Source of the DNA: Paramyrothecium sp. XJ0827
Taxonomy: Eukaryota; Ascomycota; Sordariomycetes; Hypocreales; Stachybotryaceae
Length of the DNA: 64,000 bases
Direction: 5' to 3'
Assembly: GCA_020881915.1 (NCBI GenBank)
Contig: JAJFPB010000002.1
Span: 6,211,001 to 6,275,000 of the forward strand
The stretch's first letter is position 1. Each line of letters opens with the position of its first letter. The notes below the pieces were generated by a model. The model was not told the DNA's origin. It worked only from the letters and a program-made list of their open reading frames with translations, and ran no database searches. Shown piece after piece: positions 10,373 to 21,425 of this stretch. A program made the translations under genes and the position numbers.

Positions 10373-12590
10373 ATGATTGTTCGCATATTTACTGCTGTCC
10401 TGGCTATCGGGTCGGTGGTGGCCACTGCTCCGGCTGACGATTATGACTACGTGATTGTAGGCTCTGGTCCAGGTGGTGGCTCCCTTGCGTAAGTTCTCCG
10501 GATCAATCGCCATGATTGCGAATGGAACGGTGCTGACTACAGTCAATAAAGAGCAAACCTGGCCACGAGCGGATACTCTGTATTTCTAATCGAAGCAGGT
10601 GGTGACAGCTCGGACGAACTCACCCAAAGGATCCCAGTCTTGTACGTCCTCTCGATAATCGTATTGCACGAAGGCTAATGTGATGAATAGGTCCCCGCAA
10701 GCAGCCGAAGCGCCAGGCCAAGCGTGGGGGTTCTTTGTGGAACACTATCAAAACGAGACTCAAGCCCGTCGCGATCCCAAATACACATATGTCACTCGAA
10801 ATGGGTCGTACTACCATGGATTAAATCCACCGGATGGTGCCGTACCGTAAGTCTGTCTGCTTAACCCGGTACTCTGTTTACGAGTCTGGAGACACTAATA
10901 ATTGTGGATTGCCCAGTGCAGGCATTTACTACCCACGCGGTGCCACATTGGGTGGTAGCGCCCAAGTCAACGCCATGAACTTCCAGTGGGCCCCTGACAG
11001 AGAATGGGACTACATAGCTGAGCTTACCGGAGATAATTCTTGGAGCCACCAACAAATGCGTCGACATTTTATAAATATCGAGAACTGCACTTATGCCCCC
11101 CGCGGAACCCTTGGGCATGGTTTCGACGGTTATATCCAGGTAAGCCGCCATCTAATACACATGGGAAGCTTGAGAATCGTTGACTTGATTTATTGACAGT
11201 CCACTTTGGGAGACCCAACTCAAGATTTGTTGTCCACTCGTCTAGCAAGCGCCGTTTCTCAGATGTTCCATCATGGTGAGGGAATCCAAGTTGGCAACGT
11301 GGAAGAAATGGTCGAGCTGCTTCTCCGCGACATAAATGGAATTGACAGAGATCGTTATAACGATGCTCTCCTATTTATGACTCCTCTAGCCATATCTCCC
11401 TCTACTGGCAGTAGGAGCGGCATAGCAACTTACATCAATGAGGTTATTGCCACCGGACACCATTTGAAACTCAGTCTTCACTCGTTAGCGACCAAGATCC
11501 TATTCGACAATTCCGATGACGCCATGAAACCTAGAGCAACTGGTGTCGAATATATGGTAGGCAATGGAATATACTCGGCGGACCGGCGATACAACCCTGC
11601 CCAAGAAGCGGAAATTAGGACCGTGCGAGCTAAGAAAGAAGTCATCATATCTGGTGGTACATTCAACACCCCGCAAATTCTCAAATTGAGTGGTATTGGT
11701 CCACGCAAGGAACTAGAGGACCTTGGTATCCCTGTCCTGGTGGATCTTCCAGCAGTGGTATGTCATCAGAAGAACTACAAACGGGTATGAGAATATTGAA
11801 CTGAGTCAATTCTACACAGGGCAATTTTATGCAGGACAACTACGAAATGCCTCTACATATTCGAGCAGAGGAACCGTGGGTCAACTCATCTAGCCCATGT
11901 ACCTTCACTTTCAATGACTCAGACCCATGTTTTGTGATATGGGAGACAAACCGAACCGGGCCATACACTCTTCCAGGTGGAGCTTTCAGCATGATCTGGC
12001 GAAGCAGCCAAAGCTGGGATGAGGACGCAGATGTCGTGTTCCTGAATGGTATCGGTATCGGTGGCCTCCCAGGTTTCTATCCAGGATACTCTCTGGAACA
12101 GACATTGTCGCCGACAGAGTGGAGCACCCCTATCCTGAAGATGCAGACTGGCAACCCGTCTGGCACCGTTACCCTTCGCTCCACAGACCCTAGACAGGCT
12201 CCTGCGATTAACTTCAACTATTTTAAGGATCAAACGGAACAGGATTTGCAAGCAATCTCTGAGGGAATAGATTTGATGCTTAGGGTGTGGGAGGAGTCCG
12301 GCGTGCCGTTCACGGTGCAATCGCCTGATCCGGCAATCGACGTAAAGCAAGCAATCTTGGACTTATCATACAGCCACCATGCAGCTTCTAGTTGCCGAAT
12401 GGGTCCGGCTGGTCACAAGGATTATTGTGTTGACTCTAGGTTCCGAGTCAATGGTGTCGACAATTTGAGATTGGTTGACGCTTCAGTCTTTCCCCGTGTT
12501 CCGGGTGCATTCACCAATGGACCGACCTATACTATTTCTCGAAAAGCTTACGAGACAATCTTGGAGGATAATAAACAATGCTCTGGATAA
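10373..12590 (+). CDS. Secreted GMC family FAD-dependent oxidoreductase
   Basis: Six exons (10373-10488, 10552-10641, 10691-10846, 10917-11139, 11200-11757, 11820-12590) give 637 residues. An N-terminal signal peptide (about residues 1-21) is followed at once by the FAD-binding Rossmann motif GSGPGGG near residue 30 and the LIEAGG strand near 51. GMC signature 1 is visible as PRGATLGGSAQVNAMNF (about residues 127-143), and signature 2 as GGTFNTPQILKLSGIGP. The C-terminal catalytic pair is seen as SHHAASSCRMGP and FTNGPTYTIS. Members oxidise sugars, alcohols or choline with release of hydrogen peroxide; the substrate cannot be assigned. All introns are 49-70 nt and GT-AG. No clear partner gene is adjacent. 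Confidence 0.93.
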
Positions 12591-14370
12591 AAGGATTGCT
12601 TGCTATCAAACACTCCTTGGAGCGGTAGTAGATTAGGTACAGGTCGTACTTCTTACACATTGGAAAGAAGTGAATGAGGAAGGTGCTTGGCTTGGAGGGT
12701 GGAGCTTGCAAATGCTTGTTACTCGGATACCTGAGCAATATACTCTTCGCCAAGTATTGCTTACACTTGTTAGCCAACGCATGCATTTACATTGCTTGAT
12801 TTTGTGTAAGGCCAATCCAGTTAATTTGGGGATACAGCCAAGACAGAAACGCAAGGCTTTGCCAAGCTGCACATAGGCACTGACTGTTGATGTCAACTAT
12901 TCACAAAAGGGCCCTTCAAGACTTCAGCTATAGCATTGGTCGGGTGTTGGATCATGTTGTCCATTCGGTTCATCTCGAGTCTTTATGTGAAGTGGCCCTG
13001 GTTCACAAGTCTTTGTCTGACGACTGCACCTTGACTCATTGAACCTGCGCGCTGCGCCGCTCTGGGCGGCCGCGATTTGTCAGAGCACACGGAACGGGGA
13101 CGATTATCCCAGGTTCCACTTGTTCCTCTTGGCTAGGATTCTACGGAGACTATTTTACAGTTACTTGGCCACGTAGCGCTCTTCCCTCTGCTTAAGCAAT
13201 CCACCGTCTGTGACGATGGCATCAGCCAAGGCTGGTCCATTTGTTCCCAAGGCTCTGCGCAAGGTCCAATTGGAGATGATTCTTATTCACCTACCTTCGA
13301 TGTTCTGGCGTTGCCAAGCGCACATCACTGCAGCTGAAAACGGCAATCTTATTTGAGGACTGCGTCTCCGGATATCCAATCAAGCAGGTCAGTGTCGATC
13401 CTCTGCTTATCAAGATATAGCGTTACAACGGGTGATAAGTGGGTTGCCACAACCAACCTCTCAAAGGCAGAGAATAAAACACCGAGGAACCTCTTTCTTA
13501 AAACGGTAGCTTCTCCGTTTGCCCACCATTTTTCGCGGCCACGTGCCTTACATTTTAAGGTTCGCGCTCCGATGTTCTTGCGGCCCTGCTCTGCGTTGTG
13601 GAAACCCTCAACCGATTGGCTGCCATGCTAATAACTTCAAACGAGGGCCGAGCGAGCCAGGCCGTAGCGATTGATGCCTGTCCGGGCGTTCGGTATTGAT
13701 TGTACGGTCTACAGTATAGAACGTAGGCACCCCGGGCTAGAATTCTACGATTGGCTTCGTCAAATAAGATTCAACCGGCTCAATGCCGATGTTCCAGATC
13801 TGACCTAGCCTCTTGCCAAGATCCGGAAATCTGCCAAGACCCGGGGCGCGAAGAGAAGGAATTGCGCCACCTTCCTGATCTGTTGATAGCGCCTATCTGC
13901 CCTCCATCTATCAGATGTCGCAGGCCACACAGGTCGCGCTCATGGGGAGCGGATTAAGCGTTCAATTGAGAAGGTAACTGGAAAGGTGTGTATGGGTTCT
14001 CCGTCCACGATATGTTCGTGCGGGGTAGCGGCCCAAGGCTGTCGCATAATCTAACCGCCCTCGTTATCCAACACTACAAATCCCTATCGCATCTCTGCCC
14101 TCCTTCCTATTAGGCGAACATTATCGTAGCACGTCAGGTAATATGCAGTCCACCAAGGTGCTCACTAAGAACTGCCGTTTCGACATGGTGGGGCCGATGT
14201 CTTCTGAAGTGCCGTTTGAGGATCATCCTCCCGATACTGTTGCGATGCGCGGCAACACAGAGGCGAATGGGGAGAAACTCGGCAGCGGGAGATGCACGAT
14301 AGGACTCTGTCTTGGGGCAAAGACAGGAGAAACGGGTCATGATGCGACTCGCAATGTTTGAGCTGGAACA
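12591..14370. other. Intergenic region upstream of the chymotrypsin gene
   Basis: No gene seen. It contains copy 1 of dispersed repeat C (about 12970-13290, listed separately). The distal part is the promoter of the protease gene. Small reading frames near 13353 and 13751 have no recognisable features. Confidence 0.5.
12970..13290 (+). repeat. Dispersed repeat C, copy 1
   Basis: Shares the exact 16-mer AACCTGCGCGCTGCGC (13042-13057) with 19132-19147. Similarity extends upstream (GTCTTTA, TGAA, CTGACG, TGCAC, ACTC in the same order) and downstream (GGCCGCGAT against GGTCGCGAT, then GATGGCATCAGCCA at about 13215). This copy carries about 140 extra bases between the two downstream blocks. It is probably a transposon or duplication relic. 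Confidence 0.6.
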
Positions 14371-14382
14371 AGTATAAATACA
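14371..14382 (+). promoter_or_regulatory. TATA box of the chymotrypsin gene
   Basis: AGTATAAATACA about 130 nt upstream of the ATG at 14502, followed by a pyrimidine-rich leader typical of highly expressed fungal genes. Confidence 0.6.
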
Positions 14383-14501
14383 CATGAGTATTCTCTTCCA
14401 CTCTGGAAGTTTTCAGCAGCATCGCAGACTCATCTCGCTTCGATCTCGCCTCTACAACTTGAACTCCTCTTCTCTCACCTGTTATCCTCAGAACACTAGC
14501 T

Positions 14502-15626
14502 ATGGAGCTTACAAGATTCCTCACTGCCCTGGCAGTCTTCCTGCCCATCGTCTACGGTGCCCCCACCCAGGCCGCCAACAGCCTCCACCCCGAGATCCTG
14601 GCTGCCATGAAGCGCGACCTGGGACTCGATGCCGACCAGGCCCATGCCCGTGTTGCCCGCGAGATCGAGGCCACCGAAGTCATCAAGTCGCTGCGCACCT
14701 CTGCTGGCAGCTCCTTCGGCGGTGCTTGGCTCGTCGACGGCGAGCTCAACGTCGCTGTCACTGACGAGGCTCTGACCTCCGAGGTCACCGCCGCTGGCGC
14801 CACTCCCCTCGTTGTTTCCAACAGCTTCTCCAAGCTTGAGGAGGCCAAGAAGGCACTTGACAAGGTCGACTTTGAGCAGGCCCTTGGCAAGCGCTCCGAG
14901 GAGAGCGGTATCGCGGCCTACTACGTCGATGTCGCCGCTAACAAGCTCGTCCTGGAGGCCCTTTCCGGCAGCACCGCTCAGGCCGAGGAGCTGGCCAAGC
15001 AGGTCGGCCTTACCGAGTCTGAGTTCGAGGTCCGCGTCGTTGAGGAGCTGCCAACCACCTTCGCCACCGTCCGCGGCGGCGACGCCTACTACATCGGAGG
15101 CGGCCGATGCTCCGTCGGATTCTCCGTCACCACCGGTTTCGTCACTGCCGGCCACTGCGGTAGCCCCGGTACTCGTGCCACCACCAGCGGCGGTGCTCTT
15201 CTGGGTTCCTTCTCCGGCTCAGTCTTCCCCGGAAGCGGTGACTTTGCCTTCGTCCGCGGTAGCACTGGCAACACCTTCCAGGGCCGCATCAACAACTACG
15301 CTGGTAGCACCCTGCCCGTCTCTGGCAGCACCGCCTCTGCCGTTGGCTCTAGCATCTGCCGCTCCGGCTCTACTACCGGTGTCTACTGCGGTGCCGTCCG
15401 CTCCCTGGGCGCGACCGTCAACTACGCCGAGGGCCGTGTTACTGGCCTCACCCAGACCAGCGTCTGCGCTGAGCCCGGTGACTCTGGCGGTTCTTTCTAC
15501 ACTGGTGCTCAGGCCCAGGGTGTCACCTCCGGAGGATCCGGAAACTGCAGGAGCGGCGGTACGACCTACTTCCAGCCTGTCAACGAGATTCTGTCCACCT
15601 ACGGCCTCACTCTTGTCCGTGGTTAA
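14502..15626 (+). CDS. chy1: Secreted bacterial-type chymotrypsin (family S1, streptogrisin/alpha-lytic type), CHY1-like
   Basis: Intronless gene of 374 residues. A signal peptide (residues 1-19) precedes a long propeptide of the alpha-lytic-protease type (to about 187), which should act as a folding chaperone before autocatalytic removal. The mature domain of about 187 residues has the catalytic triad His218 (TAGHC), Asp247 (SGDFAF) and Ser328 (GDSGGS). It has six cysteines (203, 219, 286, 296, 322, 349) spaced for three disulfides as in streptogrisins. A protease of this kind and the same length was described from Metarhizium as CHY1 and attributed to transfer from an actinomycete. Codons prefer C or G in the third position, unlike the neighbours. 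The likely role is degradation of host or substrate protein outside the cell. Confidence 0.95.
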   Translation: MELTRFLTALAVFLPIVYGAPTQAANSLHPEILAAMKRDLGLDADQAHARVAREIEATEVIKSLRTSAGSSFGGAWLVDGELNVAVTDEALTSEVTAAGATPLVVSNSFSKLEEAKKALDKVDFEQALGKRSEESGIAAYYVDVAANKLVLEALSGSTAQAEELAKQVGLTESEFEVRVVEELPTTFATVRGGDAYYIGGGRCSVGFSVTTGFVTAGHCGSPGTRATTSGGALLGSFSGSVFPGSGDFAFVRGSTGNTFQGRINNYAGSTLPVSGSTASAVGSSICRSGSTTGVYCGAVRSLGATVNYAEGRVTGLTQTSVCAEPGDSGGSFYTGAQAQGVTSGGSGNCRSGGTTYFQPVNEILSTYGLTLVRG

Positions 15627-15906
15627 ATAGCTAATTGTGGTAACCGTTTGTACTGCTGTTAGAACGGTCATCATGAATAGGGAATAGGACATACATACTT
15701 AGTTAAATTTAGTTGCAGCTACTCTAGCCTACTATGAATATGAACATGATTTAACTAAACTATTTCTTGGTTTGCTTGTCTTTCTAAGGCTTCAAAGGAG
15801 CTAACTATACTATCTAACTCCCCGGCCTCATTAATATTTCCTTCCTTTTCAGCTCTACATATTGACCTTTCCAAGTGGCTTAGTAACACAGGCTTGCACA
15901 TTTCGG
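15627..15906. other. 3' flank of the chymotrypsin gene
   Basis: AT-rich downstream sequence with no gene; it would hold the polyadenylation signals of the protease gene and runs into the PKS relic. Confidence 0.5.
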
Positions 15907-18480
15907 CGTCAAGTTGACTGCAATTATGGTATGTCTTTCATATTCCCTGGTGGTACTGAGACAGTCGAGGAAATCTGGGACATGATCGAAAGAGGGGTTG
16001 CGTGGCAGAGAAGTTTCCTAGAGATCGTTTCCATGTCGACGCGTTCTGGGACCCCGACAATGGCAAATAAAACGCTCAGCGTAGTAACATGCCAGATCAA
16101 ACCTCGCGAAGCCCACTTTTTGGAGGGCGGTATCCGCAATTTTGACGTTAGATTCTTTTCCATACTTTAGACGAGGTTGTCTTCATGGATCCTCAGCATC
16201 TTGGCCTCTTGGAAACGACTTACCATGCCATTGAGAAGACTGGACTGAGCCTGGGGAATGCATCCGCCTCAAATATCCGTCCATGTAATTTACTTTACTC
16301 AGAATTTACTAACTCAGGAGAATTCCAAGTAGAATGTTTTCGGTTAGGCCGGTTTCATGCTAGCTATCCGGCTTAGCAGGTTCTTCGACCTCCGCGGTGA
16401 AAGCGTGTATATAGATACTGCATATTCAATCGCTTGAGACTATGAGCTCTGGCGTACCATGGCTTAAGAACTGACGAAGTTACCATAGTCATTGTAGACG
16501 GTACAAATACCATCCTCGTCCCATTTTTAGTGTTTCATGGAGTTTCACAGGCCACTGCCATAACATTGATGCTAAGGATGATGGCTAGGAATGTGGTCAA
16601 GGATAGATAAGCTGCTATCAAAGCCGTTATTACAAGCAATCGTCGATGAAAATCCTATCAGGGCGTTGATACGTGACATCCGCATTAACCAGTATAGCTA
16701 TACCAGTGGTCGGAGATCTACCTAAGGCCAGAGCAATCGGGCAAACCTTGTAAACGCCGGTTTAGGGGTGATCCAATTTACGTACAGGCCTTTTTTCCCC
16801 TATTATGTATACTATCAAGATGCTAGTGGCCTGTGTAGCGGCGCAGTAGATTCCAATATCTGGCATCTTGGGGCACAAGTGTTCCTGTGGGCATTGTAAA
16901 AGCCGCATTGGCCCCTGAGCGAGGTATCATCCTGCCAAACACCAATTCTAAGAACTTGAATACTCAAATCGATGCAGAATTTTTAACTTGCAATTTTCCA
17001 TTTAGCCTACACCCTGACCGAAGTCCCACGAGGTCCGAAGCGATTCGGTGAAGTCGTATGGCATTGGTGGTTCTAAATGTCATGTACTTCTGGAGGCGGC
17101 TGATCATTATCTTCGTGATCTGAACATTGGCTCTGCACCTTTCATTCATTGAGCACTCGGAGTCAAGATTAATCGGCGTTGAACGGTCATGGACTACGCA
17201 ATTGCAACATAATGGTGGTTTGTAACGCTGTGAATGGCGTCAATGGCACCCACAAGAGCTCGGATGTCAATGTGAAGACGGGACATAATAAATTGCGGCT
17301 TGTTATCTCCTCTTCTTTTGATGAAGCTTTCATTGACAGAGAAAGGAAGGTTTTCTATTCATCCACTGCAAAGCATTATACGACAGTCATTTTCGACGTG
17401 CTCAGACACATGGTCTTCACACTCAACAGGAGGTGCACATTGCTTGAATTGAAGTCCTATGCCGTAATTGACGCCATATCGGACGTTAAGGCTCAAAACA
17501 ATACACTCTCACAATTATTTAGAACAGTCGACAAGAATCAATCAAGTCAGGGCTTTGTCGTTACAGCTTCAGGGGCTAAGTGGCCAGTATTCAAGTCCAG
17601 CATTGTATGTCACAGCAATACTTGAGCTGCATGGGTTGCCACTGGTGTCCTAATGGTGGGTAAGACTCCGTCGACAGAAAACATGGATCGCTAGTATTCC
17701 GCAGAAGAACTTGGAGCCGACAGCGGTAGCAGCTGCGTGAATGTTTCAGAGTTTAGCCAAGCCATTTCAACAGGTGTACATATTGCCTCGGTCGATCTCC
17801 AGGAATTTTGCAACTCGCATCGCGGTACGCTACTCATCATGATAGATTACATTGGCGTATTGCGCCGGCCTTGTCATGAATCTGTGACGAGATTGTCGCA
17901 CATTCGTGGCATCCTCGCCACACAGCTTGCTCAACTCTCTCCAACATACCGTGGGTAATGGCTAGCGTGGGTCTAGTGTTTGGCCAAGTACACTCACAAC
18001 TCTAGAAGGGCTCGGAGGATGAGAGCACATTTGACACAGTTATAATCTCGATCTGTTGCATCAACTGCCCCACAAACACCACCATCTCCGGACCCGCCGG
18101 TTCATTTGATGCATTGCTAGCACAATTTATTCCCAAAAAGATCTTCGCAAGGAAACTAAGAGTTGATGTAGGTTGTCATTTACCACAGATAAGGCCTGTT
18201 GCAGCAGAGTATTCCCAACAACTGATCCCTCTACAACCAAGACATGTTACTAAGGAAATCAAGTTGGTTTTCTCAGTCACACCCGGCCTAATCGGACAGA
18301 AAATGATATACTCAGGACAACACTGGGTAAGAATATGGTGTCCCCCTCGTAGTTTGTGGAGACTAAAGCATCTGCCGCAAACTTACTGGGAAAAGAGATG
18401 CCTAATTCTTGGACCAAAGCCACTCTCGTCAAGTTCTCACCAACAGTTGGCTTGAAGTGGGACTACATGCTGCACTTCAA
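15907..18480 (+). pseudogene. Polyketide synthase relic 1 (KS-AT)
   Basis: Colinear but broken translation of a fungal PKS. Ketosynthase blocks appear in order: YGMSFIFPGGTETVEEIWD (15925 on), REAHFLEGG and FDVRFFSI (about 16105-16165), MDPQHLGLLETTYHAIEKTG (16185 on), FFDLRGESVYIDTAYSIA (16384 on), NPIRALIRDIRINQ (about 16650), IVKAALAPERGIILPN (about 16895). The active-site cysteine position reads Tyr (TAT at 16423-16425). The KS-AT linker and acyltransferase follow, including KLRLVISSSFDEAFIDRE (about 17290), QGFVVTASGAKWPVF (about 17550), VSEFSQAISTGVHIASVDL (about 17745) and IFARKLRVDVGCHLPQIRP (about 18140). Stops and frameshifts occur throughout. No downstream reducing or ACP domain was recognised. 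It cannot make a functional enzyme. Confidence 0.85.
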
Positions 18481-20679
18481 AGACGCCTACGCGAAATCTT
18501 CTGGTTAAATAAGAGGTCTGTTATGCTTTACGCTTCTTCTTTGGTGTGATGGATGTTGGCACAGTCAAGGTTTCTTGGTGCGGCCGGACTGCCGCAGTGT
18601 CCGGGATTTCAAGCCGGCCTGGCCGAAATTGGAAAGCTCCGTGAGCCCATTTCTCAACAACCTCGTCTTGTCGTGGTTCTGCCAAAGTACCCGTCAGATC
18701 ATTCTGTGTGCCACTGGAAAGAGTTGAGCGTAGCGCAGTTGTTGAGTTGTAGGTCTCAGAAGTATCATCCTCTCCTTTAGAACACCATCCACAGACTGGA
18801 ACCCGCTGTATGCAAAATGGCGACTCACAATTGGAAAAGACATGATTCCATAGCTCTAACACTATAGACCGCACGGTAGGATAGGGTATCCTCCTGGCGG
18901 AATATTTTATGGTTGTAGAAGCTCTCAATCAAATTCGCACTGGTGGGTTTGACATGGGAGTTTCACAACGTCATCTTCACTGTTCCAATTGTTGTAACTG
19001 AGGACCCAGAGGGTACTAGAGCTTTTATTGGATTCTGAAAATGCTATTTATTTGGATTTGCTTCGTGTCTTTACTTGAACAGGCTCTGATCTACGCACTT
19101 CACCTGACGGGTGCACATTAACTCGCTTCTTAACCTGCGCGCTGCGCAGCCCTCAGCGGTCGCGATGGCATCAGCCATGACTGTGCCCCGGTTCCCCAAT
19201 CGACTTACATGGGAGATTTTTACTTCTTAACAGCTCGTGCAGCACTTTGACGTAGAGGCATTCCAGACATTGAACAGCCAAACAGCCTGATCCTAGGGCG
19301 ACAGCCAACACTGGCTCAGGCAGTCCGTAGGCATACAGAGAAGATCCCGAGATTCCTACGAAAAGGGCCATGGAGGTTTTGGAAAACCTTTGTACCCATC
19401 AAGGTAACGTCATTTCATTTTTCTATAACATATTGATGATATCTGCCGACAGTGTCTGAGGCTCTTGCGCAAATCAAGCTTTATGTAAGTCCGGGGTGCA
19501 ATGGAAAGCTGTGTGTCTGTCAATTGCCATTCTTATCTGCTGAATTTTCGCGGAGGGCAAAATTGAATTATTTGTCTTGGACCAGCATCGACCGTGATTC
19601 ATGTCAGTTCTGGGGACAACTCGTTTACTTCCTTTTGTACGCGTTGCAGCTCGCTATGGACAAGCTTGGCGGGCATGTGACCGCCTCTGCGATCGTCACG
19701 AGACGGGGTGTAGCTACGGCTCAAAGCCCTCGCATGATCTACACTGACTGAATGAGTGCTACTTCCTAACCTCGGTGCTGCATCAAGTTTTATGATTAGC
19801 GTCAATGACTGCGATCGGTAATTACATCGGATAGTGGATGGTATCTTGCGATTGGGTTTGGCCCAGTGCTGAACTTTGCGCTCTTCGCTATTGCCTTTCG
19901 TCATCCGCCTGTCAATCTTTAGGCCTTTCCCGGGCATCAACTTGTTTATTTCCTCTCAATCCAGTCTCTTCACGGATATCCCACCGTCCTTAGCTAAGAA
20001 CGGCAGCAGTGAGACCTGAAACAATATACGGCCCCCCAAGACTAATAAAAGTAAATCAGATCATGTTGGCAGATGCGGTACCTATTGGTCAAGTTGTGGG
20101 TTGAGCCCACGAGCAGGCCATCTCTGAGGCACAAACGTATGACCCGGGCAAAGGAGTTTGCGCGCTAAATGACTTACCTGAGAGCATTCTCGGTACGATA
20201 TTTGAGGATGCGCAATCCATTTTCTCAGCGCTCAGGCGGCTAGGTTCACTTAGTTAGTCGCACATCTCCTTAGCCGAGCTTGCCCCATTGATATTTGGTT
20301 TGCCCAATGGAAACGAAGCACAAAGAAATTCATTATGATTCTCGCGCGTATCTTAGTTTGGTTTCTCATTCCCGAACCGGAACTCGGCATGGATCGCGCG
20401 TTTTTCGGAGTCGTTGGACTGTATGCCCAGATCTAGACGTGAAATAGCGTTACGGGTCAGAGTGAACCGCGAGTAGGCTCGAACTTACTCGACGACCCCT
20501 CATCAAACTACCAGTAACTGAGAGCAAAGTCGGCTGATATTTGCCGGCGCAATGTTCCTACAGAAACGTCATCACGTACACGCGTTCCTCAACCAGCCAC
20601 GTGGGAATACAACGGTAAGTACACGTATGAGAACAACTAAAAGACACCTGCGGATTGAGAGACGAAATAGCCTCTGACG
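18481..20679. other. Gene-poor stretch with repeat C copy 2
   Basis: No intact gene. It contains copy 2 of dispersed repeat C (about 19050-19230). A 135-codon minus-strand frame at 18521-18928 has no recognisable domain. At about 20168 the plus strand reads ALNDLPESILGTIFED, which resembles an F-box start but meets a stop within 30 codons, so at most it is a relic. Confidence 0.5.
19050..19230 (+). repeat. Dispersed repeat C, copy 2
   Basis: Counterpart of 12970-13290: exact 16-mer at 19132-19147, followed by GGTCGCGAT and GATGGCATCAGCCA directly, without the extra segment seen in copy 1. Substitutions are largely C/T and G/A. Confidence 0.6.
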
Positions 20680-20687
20680 TATAAATA
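20680..20687 (+). promoter_or_regulatory. TATA box of the Ser/Pro-rich secreted protein gene
   Basis: TATAAATA 98 nt upstream of the ATG at 20778. Confidence 0.6.
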
Positions 20688-20777
20688 CAACGTCTTTACC
20701 TCATTATACAATGTGAAATTCTTTTATCGTCGATAATCAGAGTAATCGCTGCAATCAAGTCTTATCGATCAGCTATC

Positions 20778-21425
20778 ATGAAAATTTACGATCTTTTCTG
20801 GGCAGCCTTGGTGGCTTCGGCTACTGCTGTGCCCCATGAAAAAGGTGAAAAGTCCCCAGGAGACTTGATGCTAAAGGACAAACGTGAGGAACTTCCGGCG
20901 TCGTCCTCTTCTTCAAAACCACCCCCGTCGTCCTGGTCATTATCGGCCCCTTCGTCTTAGTCATCATCAGCTCCCTCGTCTTGGTCATCTTCAGCTTTCT
21001 CTTCTTGGTCGTCTACTTCACACTCTACATCCCCGCCACCTTCAGCAACTACGAAAACAGTTACGCTATCCACAGAAACCACGATGACAACGAAGATGCC
21101 ATATCCTGCTCCTGAAAAGACACCATATTCTAAGCCAATTCCGCCGCCACCAGCTGAATATAAGATTCCAGCGCCTTCACCACCTCCTAAGATCACTGTT
21201 GTCTATGAAATAAGCGAGTATATCTTCGAAGTGTGTGTCTATGAGATCGGTGTTGAGTGTGTGCCTGGCAGCTACGCCTGCGCTACCAACCCGAAGACAG
21301 GGTCGTCGGGCTGGGCTACCTGTGACGACACCGGCCATTATGCGGTGAGACTTCCAGGCGCTGTCAAGTGGGCTTATTTTATTGCTGAACATGGTCGTGG
21401 CGTTATTTTTCGTGATACAAGCTGA
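20778..21425 (+). CDS. Ser/Pro-rich secreted protein, internal TAG either spliced out or a nonsense mutation
   Basis: One reading frame runs from the ATG at 20778 to the TGA ending at 21425, interrupted by a single in-frame TAG at 20958-20960. The N-terminus is a signal peptide (about residues 1-18). A low-complexity Ser/Pro/Trp repeat region (units like APSSWSSS) follows, then a Pro-rich segment and a C-terminal domain with three cysteines. The TAG stands where the neighbouring repeat units have TGG. Two readings are possible. First, a GT-AG intron 20884-20970 (GTGAGG donor, CAG acceptor, 87 nt, in frame) removes the stop and gives 186 residues. Second, a G-to-A nonsense mutation makes it a pseudogene. 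I see no good branch site, so neither is settled. The C-terminal domain is not recognised. Confidence 0.55.

Noticed and set aside
14496..15155. 219-codon open frame on the minus strand opposite the chymotrypsin gene
   Set aside because: It is the antisense shadow of a GC-rich coding sequence with strong third-position bias; its Gly/Leu/Ser-rich translation has no domain.
14812..15630. 272-codon plus-strand frame overlapping the chymotrypsin gene
   Set aside because: Out-of-frame shadow, Ser/Pro/Ala-rich with no features, whereas the overlapping frame has a complete catalytic triad.
20160..20260. F-box-like LNDLPESILGTIFED
   Set aside because: The match is short and a stop follows within 30 codons; recorded only as a possible relic in the region note.
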